A stretch of 6,509 bases of DNA, from assembly GCA_045599805.1 (NCBI GenBank), contig JAZRWQ010000124.1, positions 1 through 6,509 of the forward strand. The letters are read 5' to 3'. The stretch comes from JAZRWQ01 sp045599805 (lineage in GTDB: Bacteria > Bacillota > Clostridia > Oscillospirales > UMGS1783). The position numbers and the translations under genes are program-made. The notes beneath the pieces were generated by a model that saw nothing but the letters and a program-made list of their open reading frames with translations, was not told where the DNA came from and did not search any database. This document shows positions 1 through 5,087 of this stretch, in pieces (positions within the stretch are counted from its first letter, which is position 1; each line of letters starts with the position of its first letter).

Positions 1-10
1 GGAGGGTGCT

Positions 11-1417
11 ATGAGTGTAAAAACAAGAAAAGAAAGCGATTCAATAGGGGAAATGCAGATACCTGCCGAAGCCTATTACGGCGTTCAGAGCCTGCGCGGA
101 GCGAAGAACTTTAAAATTACCGGTGCGCATCTTCGTTACGAATTTATAAACAATATGGCAAGAATAAAAAAAGCTGCCGCAATAGTAAACTGCCGCGCCG
201 GGCTGATAAAAAAAGAGGTTGCCGATGCCGTAATCAAAGCCTGTGATGAGATTATATCGGGTAAGCTGCACGAAGAATTTATCGTTGATGCAGTGCAGGG
301 CGGGGCGGGCACGTCCGCCAACATGAATGCCAACGAGGTGATTGCCAACCGCGCAATCGAGCTGTTGGGCGGCACCAAGGGGGATTATTCCCTTGTACAC
401 CCGAACGATACGGTAAACCGCTGTCAGTCTACAAACGACGTTATTCCGACGGCAGGCAAAATGACGGTAATAAACCTTACGGCAAAGCTTGTGCCGGCGC
501 TTGTTGACCTTGAGGACGCATTGTCTGTTAAAGCCGCGGAGTTTGACGGTATAGTAAAAATGGGGCGTACGCAGCTTCAGGATCCCGTTCCCATACGTCT
601 CGGTCAGGAGTTTGCCGCCTATGCTTCTGCCGTCAGACGTTCGCGTGAAAGAATAGCGGATGCCGAAAAGGAAATGCATATTGTAAATATCGGCGGTACG
701 GCGATAGGCACCTGCGTCAACGCATCAGGCGAATATCTGAAAAATATAGTGCCGGAGCTGTCGTGCGTTGCCGGGTACGAGCTGAAGCGTGCGGATGACC
801 TTATTGACGCAACTCAGCACATTGACTGTTTCGTTGCCTTTTCCTCGGCACTTAAAACCGCAGCCGTTGCGCTTTCCAAAATAGCAAACGATATAAGACT
901 TATGTCAAGCGGACCGCGTACGGGATTGGAGGAAATCATTTTGCCCGCAATGCAGAACGGCTCATCAATAATGCCGGGGAAAATCAATCCCGTCATACCC
1001 GAGGTGGTCAATCAGGCGGCATTTCTTGTTATAGGACACGATGCAACGATATCGGCTGCCGCAGAGGCAGGACAGCTTGAGTTGAATGCTTTTGAGCCCG
1101 TTATTTTTTATCATATTTTCGAATCGATCGCAGCACTTACCGGCGCTGTCGTTACCTTTACCGGGAACTGTGTTAAGGGAATCCGTGCAAATGCCGATAA
1201 ATGCGCGGATAATGTTGCCGCGTCAGTCGGTATCATCACGGCCGCCGTGCCGTATATAGGTTATCGCCGAGCCGCAGAAATTGCCAAGGAATCGCTGAAA
1301 AGCGGCGTGTCGGTGAGAGATATCCTCCTGCGCGATGGCAGTATGGACGCAGAAACTATTGACCGCATGCTTGATGCGGCAAGCATGACTCTCACCGCCG
1401 ACAATCTGAAAAAATAG
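11..1417 (+). CDS. aspA: Aspartate ammonia-lyase (aspartase)
   Basis: This enzyme reversibly deaminates L-aspartate to fumarate and ammonia in the cytoplasm, feeding amino-acid nitrogen and fumarate into metabolism. It is a complete 468-residue member of the aspartase/fumarase superfamily, whose members act as homotetramers. Visible motifs in order: an aspartase-type N-terminus (YYGVQSLRGAKNFKITG, 22-38), GTSANMN (100-106), HPNDTVN (130-136), QSTND (139-143), GRTQLQDPVP (185-194) and the mobile signature loop GSSIMPGKINP (317-327). Ser318 sits where the catalytic base of the superfamily lies, with Lys324 and Asn326 following. The N-terminal motif and GRTQLQD, rather than the fumarase GRTHLQD, favour aspartase over class II fumarase. 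The start is supported by GGAGGG at 1-6, four bases before the ATG. The gene ends at a strong hairpin. Its promoter lies outside the window, so operon membership upstream is unknown. Confidence 0.93.
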   Translation: MSVKTRKESDSIGEMQIPAEAYYGVQSLRGAKNFKITGAHLRYEFINNMARIKKAAAIVNCRAGLIKKEVADAVIKACDEIISGKLHEEFIVDAVQGGAGTSANMNANEVIANRAIELLGGTKGDYSLVHPNDTVNRCQSTNDVIPTAGKMTVINLTAKLVPALVDLEDALSVKAAEFDGIVKMGRTQLQDPVPIRLGQEFAAYASAVRRSRERIADAEKEMHIVNIGGTAIGTCVNASGEYLKNIVPELSCVAGYELKRADDLIDATQHIDCFVAFSSALKTAAVALSKIANDIRLMSSGPRTGLEEIILPAMQNGSSIMPGKINPVIPEVVNQAAFLVIGHDATISAAAEAGQLELNAFEPVIFYHIFESIAALTGAVVTFTGNCVKGIRANADKCADNVAASVGIITAAVPYIGYRRAAEIAKESLKSGVSVRDILLRDGSMDAETIDRMLDAASMTLTADNLKK

Positions 1418-1426
1418 TCTTTGAAA

Positions 1427-1464
1427 ACAAATAAAACCCTCCGTATTCGGAGGGTTTTATTTGT
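1427..1464. terminator. Bidirectional terminator between aspA and the XRE gene
   Basis: A perfect inverted repeat: a 17-base left arm at 1427-1443 (ending AAAACCCTCCG), a TATT loop at 1444-1447, and a fully complementary right arm at 1448-1464. The GC core CCCTCCG/CGGAGGG is flanked by A-runs on one side and T-runs on the other, so it gives a hairpin plus U-tract on either strand. It lies 9 bases after the aspA stop. The stop codon of the convergent minus-strand XRE gene (1457-1459) lies inside the right arm, so the last codons of that gene form part of the stem. Confidence 0.9.
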
Positions 1465-1672
1465 ATGGTTCCTTGTTGTCGGTCAGCCCCAGAATATAAT
1501 CAACACTTGTGTGGTGTATTTCGGAAAGGGCAATAAGAACGGAGGTAGGAATATCAATATCGCCGCGCTCGTAATTACTGTATACGCGCTGACTGCAATG
1601 CAGTATTTTAGCTATCTGCGTTTGCGTCATATCGGCGTCCTCTCGCAGATCTCTGATTCTTCGATACATCAT
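1457..1672 (-). CDS. Small XRE-family helix-turn-helix repressor
   Basis: This 71-residue protein is essentially a single Cro/CI-type DNA-binding domain. Residues 15-42 (MTQTQIAKIL, then SQRVYSNYERGDIDIP) are the classic helix-turn-helix: an 'xTQxQIAKxL' first helix, a recognition helix containing the Q-R-V-Y-S-N-Y-E-R-G pattern, then the P-T-S-x-L-I-A-L-S-E-I helix and a DYILGLTD C-terminus. There is no effector or peptidase domain. An in-frame ATG at 1685-1687 would add five residues, but nothing resembling a ribosome site precedes it. The bases GAGGTG (1681-1676, read on the minus strand) lie before the ATG at 1672 and another at 1669, so one of these is the likelier start. The gene diverges from the lipoprotein gene across two matching palindromes, the usual arrangement of an autoregulated repressor controlling its neighbour. 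The target assignment is inference. Confidence 0.85.
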   Translation of the reverse strand: MMYRRIRDLREDADMTQTQIAKILHCSQRVYSNYERGDIDIPTSVLIALSEIHHTSVDYILGLTDNKEPYK

Positions 1673-1675
1673 TCT

Positions 1676-1681
1676 CACCTC
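1676..1681 (-). promoter_or_regulatory. Ribosome binding site deciding the XRE start
   Basis: On the minus strand GAGGTG is followed by AGA and two consecutive ATG codons (1672-1670 and 1669-1667). Counted from the GAGG core, spacing is 5 nt to the first and 8 nt to the second. The upstream in-frame ATG at 1687-1685 has no purine-rich site before it and falls about where the predicted transcript would begin, so the 76-residue version is unlikely. Confidence 0.65.
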
Positions 1682-1692
1682 ATACATAGTAT

Positions 1693-1720
1693 GTCATAGC
1701 GGAAACTTCGCTATTGACAT
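1693..1720 (-). promoter_or_regulatory. Probable promoter of the XRE repressor gene
   Basis: Read on the minus strand, ATGTCA (1720-1715) matches four of six positions of the TTGACA -35 box, and TATGAC (1698-1693) matches four of six of TATAAT, with a 16-base spacer. The predicted start would be near 1686, giving a short leader that still contains GAGGTG. The -35 element overlaps the -35 of the opposite promoter almost completely, making the two promoters back to back. Palindrome O1 covers the whole spacer and the first half of the -10, so bound repressor would block this promoter. Both boxes are weak, so this is plausible rather than certain. Confidence 0.45.
1696..1714. promoter_or_regulatory. 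Operator O1, imperfect 19-bp palindrome
   Basis: ATAGCGGAAACTTCGCTAT has fully complementary 6-base ends (ATAGCG/CGCTAT). It is identical to O2 at 15 of 19 aligned positions, the differences being the two outermost bases and positions 7 and 11. Its centre (1705) lies 25 bases from the centre of O2. It fills the spacer of the predicted XRE promoter and touches the first base of the TTGACA of the lipoprotein promoter. It is likely a binding site for the adjacent XRE dimer, giving autoregulation. The assignment to this repressor rests on position and symmetry. Confidence 0.72.
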
Positions 1721-1742
1721 TTAGCGAAAAATTCGCTAAAAT
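1714..1742 (+). promoter_or_regulatory. Sigma-A promoter of the lipoprotein/zinc-ribbon operon
   Basis: A perfect -35 box TTGACA (1714-1719) is separated by 17 bases from TAAAAT (1737-1742), a five-of-six match to the -10 consensus. This places the transcript start near 1749, about 52 bases before the lipoprotein ATG. A perfect TATAAT also occurs at 1742-1747, but at 22 bases from TTGACA it could only serve with a weaker -35 such as TTTAGC (1720-1725). In either reading palindrome O2 lies between the two boxes, so bound repressor would exclude RNA polymerase. Confidence 0.8.
1721..1739. promoter_or_regulatory. Operator O2, near-perfect palindrome in the promoter spacer
   Basis: TTAGCGAAAAATTCGCTAA reads as an 8-base perfect inverted repeat around a 3-base centre, extending to 9-base arms if 1720 and 1740 are included. 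It shares the pattern TAGCG-N-AAA-N-TTCGCTA with O1. It lies within the 17-base spacer of the lipoprotein promoter and just enters its -10 box. This is the expected place for a repressor operator, and the neighbouring XRE protein is the natural candidate to bind it. Confidence 0.78.
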
Positions 1743-1800
1743 ATAATTAACCTTAAAAAGGTAAATATTTGAAAAAGTTTAGAAGTGAGGAAATTGTATC

Positions 1801-2343
1801 ATGAAAAAATTATTAGCATTATTTTTGACGATGATATTTGTTCTTTCGCTTGCGGCATGCGGGGAAGAGCCCGCACCAAGTGAAGAATCAAAGGATGAGT
1901 CATCGCAAATTTCCGAATCCTCTGAAGTCACGGCATCGGACATTGCATCTGATATCGAGGCGATTAAGGATGCAGAGCAGGATTTAAAGGACATTTGGAA
2001 CAAAGGTGTTGCAGATATAAAAGATCAAATGGGTTTAGATACTGAATCATCTTCAAATCCACCAGTACCGGGAGTAAGACAGGAGTTAAAAGAATTTCTT
2101 GATTCCTATGAAGAATGTATAGATGCGTATGTGAAATTTATGACCGATTATAACGCAAATCCATCAGGGCAGGCATCTATGATGTTGGACTATTTAAAGA
2201 TTACTAAGGAATACACCGAGATGTGCGTAAAAGCTGACGATTGGAACAGCGCGGACTTGAATGATGAAGAAATATCATATTTCAATACGGTTATGGAAAG
2301 ATGCAGTAAAAAAATAGTAGATGCTGCAATAGATATTGCTTAA
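1801..2343 (+). CDS. Secreted lipoprotein resembling the DUF6591 group
   Basis: A 180-residue predicted lipoprotein of unknown function. The N-terminus has the form of a lipoprotein signal peptide: MKK, a hydrophobic stretch (4-17), then the lipobox L17-A18-A19-C20 with Gly21. Cys20 would be lipidated and the protein anchored on the outer face of the cytoplasmic membrane. Residues 21-45 are a Ser/Glu-rich flexible linker, 46-79 look like a charged helix, 84-91 form a Pro-rich break, and 92-180 form a predicted all-helical domain (FLDSYEECIDAYVKFM, then YLKITKEYTEM, then LNDEEISYFNTVMERCSKK). From memory this domain resembles DUF6591 lipoproteins of Clostridia, a family with no assigned role; I could not confirm this by search. 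Three further cysteines (106, 142, 168) lie in the helical domain. GTGAGG at 1785-1790 is a fair ribosome site. It is the first gene of a two-gene operon under the O2-controlled promoter. Confidence 0.85.
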   Translation: MKKLLALFLTMIFVLSLAACGEEPAPSEESKDESSQISESSEVTASDIASDIEAIKDAEQDLKDIWNKGVADIKDQMGLDTESSSNPPVPGVRQELKEFLDSYEECIDAYVKFMTDYNANPSGQASMMLDYLKITKEYTEMCVKADDWNSADLNDEEISYFNTVMERCSKKIVDAAIDIA

Positions 2344-2355
2344 AGGAGAATCATT

Positions 2356-3012
2356 ATGTTAATACAACTTCAATGCCCAAATTGCGGAGCAACCATGTCT
2401 GTTGATGACAGCAAAGAATTTATATTCTGCGAATCATGCGGTACAAAGGTAATGAATGCAGCGCAAAAGGTTGAAATTACCCAAACTATTATAAATAAGA
2501 CTGATAAAAGCAATGATCCTAATTTATTTATTTCGTATCATTCTACTGACAATTCGGTTCAAATGGTCACAAGACTTTGTTATTCCAATCGCAAGGATGT
2601 TTACATGAGCGGTCAGGAATTATCATATCATCTGCCTAAAGGTAAACATGATATTGTGCTGAAAATCGGGAAAATCAACTATGACAGAACTATTTATGTG
2701 CCCGAGGATAATACTCCAGTAAGGATCAATGCTTCATGGTCAGGCAGAGCTCATATTGCTATTGATCAGCCGACATATACCGCACCTTCCGGTGAATTAA
2801 CACAGGAGGTTCCTGTTTCGAATAAGCCATCTAGAGGAACAACACGGCTTATTGTCTGGGGCGCTATTGCCATTGTATTGGGACTTATTTTTTTGATATC
2901 TGATGGGGAGGCATGGCCGTTAGTTTTAATAATTCCGGGCATTTTAATGCTTGCCGGTGGTATCGTTAAAAAAGTATTGACAAAGAAAAAAGAAGAAGAT
3001 AAAAAGCAGTAA
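2356..3012 (+). CDS. Zinc-ribbon protein with C-terminal membrane hairpin
   Basis: A 218-residue protein I cannot assign to a characterised family. It opens with a zinc ribbon: CPNCG (Cys7, Cys10) and CESCG (Cys25, Cys28), a four-cysteine zinc site. After a polar linker (about 33-55), residues 57-138 look beta-rich, with LSYHLPKGKHDIVLKIGK and RTIYVPEDNTPVRINASW recalling PEGA-like or carboxypeptidase-regulatory-like sandwich domains; that resemblance is inference. A Pro/Ser linker (139-162) leads to two hydrophobic segments, about 165-182 and 187-207, separated by only a few polar residues (DGEA), then a Lys/Glu tail. If the ribbon is cytosolic, this hairpin places both ends inside. AAGGAG (2343-2348) gives 7-nt spacing to the ATG, and the gap to the lipoprotein stop is 12 nt, so the two genes are co-transcribed. 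Base composition is low in GC compared with aspA and recG. Confidence 0.85.
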   Translation: MLIQLQCPNCGATMSVDDSKEFIFCESCGTKVMNAAQKVEITQTIINKTDKSNDPNLFISYHSTDNSVQMVTRLCYSNRKDVYMSGQELSYHLPKGKHDIVLKIGKINYDRTIYVPEDNTPVRINASWSGRAHIAIDQPTYTAPSGELTQEVPVSNKPSRGTTRLIVWGAIAIVLGLIFLISDGEAWPLVLIIPGILMLAGGIVKKVLTKKKEEDKKQ

Positions 3013-3013
3013 A

Positions 3014-3045
3014 ATAAAAAGCTCTCCGGTCGGAGAGCTTTTTAT
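3014..3045. terminator. Bidirectional terminator between zinc-ribbon gene and recG
   Basis: Complementary arms of 15 bases, 3014-3028 (ATAAAAAGCTCTCCG) and 3031-3045, are separated by two bases, so in practice the loop is GGTC (3028-3031). The GC core GCTCTCC/GGAGAGC is flanked by an A-run on the left and T5 on the right, giving a hairpin with a U-tract in both directions. It begins immediately after the zinc-ribbon stop codon, and the recG stop (3044-3042 on the minus strand) lies inside the right arm, as at the aspA/XRE junction. Confidence 0.9.
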
Positions 3046-5075
3046 GTGATGTAGCTTTTCAATACCGTTCCTATTGCATCTTTTAAGGGCTTATTTTCGG
3101 CTCTTGAAAGCGTCGGATCGTCGTGCAGTATCCTTTCAAGACATTCCTTGGAAAGGCTTATAACCGCCATATCTGTCATCAGATTGGCAATCTGGAAACG
3201 AACAAGTCCCGATTGGCGGGTGCCGAAAAACTGTCCGGGGCCGCGTATTTCCAAATCCCTGCGGCTTATTTCAAAGCCGTCGTTGGTTTTAGTCATAATG
3301 TCAAGGCGCGAAAGGGCGTTTTCACCCTCCGAGTCGGAAAGCAGTATGCAGTATGACTGCTCGCTGCCTCTGCCTACTCTGCCCCTTAACTGGTGCAGTG
3401 AGGACAGCCCGAAGCGCTCGGCGTTTTCGATAACCATTACCGTGGCATTCGGCACATTTACGCCAACCTCCACTACCGTTGTGGATACAAGCGCCTGTAT
3501 TTCGCCGTTTGCAAACCCGTTCATTATCGCGTCCTTGTTCTTCTGCGCCATTTTGCCGTGGATGTAGGCGATATTTATTCCTTCAAGGAAGCCGCCCTGC
3601 AGCTCTTCCGTAAGCTCTTTTACGCTCACAAGGTCGCTCTTTTCGTCGTCCTCCGCCTTGGCGCATATAATGTACGCCTGTCTGCCTTCCTCAATGTTTT
3701 TCTTAACGAAGCCGTATAGACGCTCCCGCTTGTCCCTGCCTACCGCGTAGGTCTTTACCGGCTTTCTGCCGGGCGGCAGGGTGTCAATAACCGAAATGTC
3801 AAGCTCCGCGTATAAAACCATGGCAAGGGTGCGGGGGATGGGTGTCGCGCTCATTATCAGCATGTGCGGATTTTTGCCCTTATTCTGCAGCGCCTGCCGT
3901 TGTGCTACGCCGAAGCGGTGCTGTTCGTCGGTTATTATCAGGGTGAGGTTGTTAAATTCCACGCCCTCCGAAATAAGTGCGTGCGTGCCTATGATAATTT
4001 GCGTCTGCCCCGATTTTGCTTTTTCAAGCTCTTCTCTTTTCTTGGAAGCAGTCATGCTTCCCGTAAGCAGTCCCACGGTAATGTTAAGCGGTTCAAAAAG
4101 CTTTGTAAGGTCGGCAAAATGCTGATTGGCAAGCACCTCGGTGGGCACCATAAAGGCTGCCTGACCGCCGTTTATTACGGCAAGGTAAAGGCATATGCAG
4201 GCAACGGCGGTCTTGCCGCAGCCAACGTCCCCCTGTATAAGGCGGTTCATGCACAGCCCCGATTTCATGTCTCTTACGCAGTCGTTTGCGGCGCGCTTCT
4301 GTGCATCGGTGAGTGTAAACCCAAGCTGATTTATAAAGGGACGCACATCGGTATTTGTTATTTTGTGCCCGGAAGCCTTCCTGCTTTCCTTTTTAAGAGC
4401 CTGCAATGCGCCGTTAAAAATAAGCATCTCTTCGAAAACAAGGCGTTTCCGCGCTATTTCAAGGGCGGCGCTGTCCTTTGGATTGTGTACGTTTTTAAGG
4501 GCATATTCGCGCTGTGCGAGGGTGTATTCCATGCGTATGTCGTCACGCAGTATTTCCTTTGAGGAAAAGTCCGCGCTGTCAAGCGCCTGCAAAACCGTTT
4601 TGCGTATAAGCTTTTGCGAAAGTCCCGTTGTTGTCGGGTATACGGGAATAAGCCCTGCATCATTTCTGCCTGCGCAGGGCTCAATATACGGGTTTACAAG
4701 CTCCTTATGCAAAAGATTTCCGCCTACCGCGCCGTAAAAGAAATAGTCACTGCCCGTTTTCAGGGCAAGGGCGGAGTATTTCTGATTAAAAAATATCAGC
4801 TCGATTTCGCCCGACTCATCTGCTCCGGCGGCCTTGTATATTTCCATGCCCTTAAAACGCTTAATAAGCTTTGCCGGTTTCACGATGCATGCCTTTATGC
4901 AGCATTTTGTAAACAGCGGCGTTTCGTCAATAGGCGTGGGGCGGGAAAGGTCCATATATCCTCTCGGATAAAAGCTTACAAGGTCGTCAACGGAAAAAAT
5001 GCCCAGCTTGTTGAAAAGCCGGGCTTTGGAAGGACCAACACCCTTTATATATTGTATATCCGGTGAGGAACTCAT
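3042..5075 (-). CDS. recG: ATP-dependent DNA helicase RecG
   Basis: RecG is a monomeric superfamily 2 helicase that reverses stalled replication forks and processes branched recombination intermediates. This 677-residue copy has the usual length and all expected parts. There is an N-terminal helix-hairpin-helix-like stretch (IKGVGPSKARLFNKLGI, 10-26), a wedge/OB-fold region of roughly 50-135, then the helicase core. Core motifs are Walker A GDVGCGKT (282-289), the RecG-type DEQH box (383-386), MSATPIPRTLA (408-418), VVEVGVNVPNA (534-544) and QLRGRVGRG (562-570). The C-terminal RGPGQFFGTRQSG (611-623) belongs to the translocation (TRG) region. Cys286 replaces the serine commonly seen in Walker A; this should be tolerated. 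GGAG (5085-5082) lies 6 bases before the ATG. The start is 12 nt after the cysS stop, so it is probably transcribed from the cysS side and ended by the terminator at 3014-3045. Confidence 0.97.
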   Translation of the reverse strand: MSSSPDIQYIKGVGPSKARLFNKLGIFSVDDLVSFYPRGYMDLSRPTPIDETPLFTKCCIKACIVKPAKLIKRFKGMEIYKAAGADESGEIELIFFNQKYSALALKTGSDYFFYGAVGGNLLHKELVNPYIEPCAGRNDAGLIPVYPTTTGLSQKLIRKTVLQALDSADFSSKEILRDDIRMEYTLAQREYALKNVHNPKDSAALEIARKRLVFEEMLIFNGALQALKKESRKASGHKITNTDVRPFINQLGFTLTDAQKRAANDCVRDMKSGLCMNRLIQGDVGCGKTAVACICLYLAVINGGQAAFMVPTEVLANQHFADLTKLFEPLNITVGLLTGSMTASKKREELEKAKSGQTQIIIGTHALISEGVEFNNLTLIITDEQHRFGVAQRQALQNKGKNPHMLIMSATPIPRTLAMVLYAELDISVIDTLPPGRKPVKTYAVGRDKRERLYGFVKKNIEEGRQAYIICAKAEDDEKSDLVSVKELTEELQGGFLEGINIAYIHGKMAQKNKDAIMNGFANGEIQALVSTTVVEVGVNVPNATVMVIENAERFGLSSLHQLRGRVGRGSEQSYCILLSDSEGENALSRLDIMTKTNDGFEISRRDLEIRGPGQFFGTRQSGLVRFQIANLMTDMAVISLSKECLERILHDDPTLSRAENKPLKDAIGTVLKSYIT

Positions 5076-5087
5076 AATTTTCTCCGA

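Noticed and set aside
41..679. 212-residue open frame on the minus strand inside aspA
   Set aside because: It lies entirely opposite a well-conserved aspartase frame and its translation resembles no protein I know. It is a shadow frame produced by the composition of aspA.
11..1417. Class II fumarase as an alternative for the first gene
   Set aside because: The YYGVQSLRGAKNFKITG N-terminus, GGAGTSANMN and GRTQLQD fit aspartase; fumarases typically show SGTQSNMN and GRTHLQD.
1421..1699. 92-residue plus-strand frame between aspA and the lipoprotein gene
   Set aside because: It begins inside the terminator hairpin and runs antisense to the XRE gene, whose helix-turn-helix pattern is unmistakable. 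It has no ribosome site.
1696..1739. A short CRISPR-like or iteron repeat made by O1 and O2
   Set aside because: There are only two copies, each a palindrome placed in a promoter spacer next to a repressor gene. That is an operator arrangement, not an array or replication origin.
3864..4562. 232-residue plus-strand frame within recG
   Set aside because: It is antisense to conserved helicase motifs and cysteine- and lysine-rich without domain pattern, as expected for a shadow frame.
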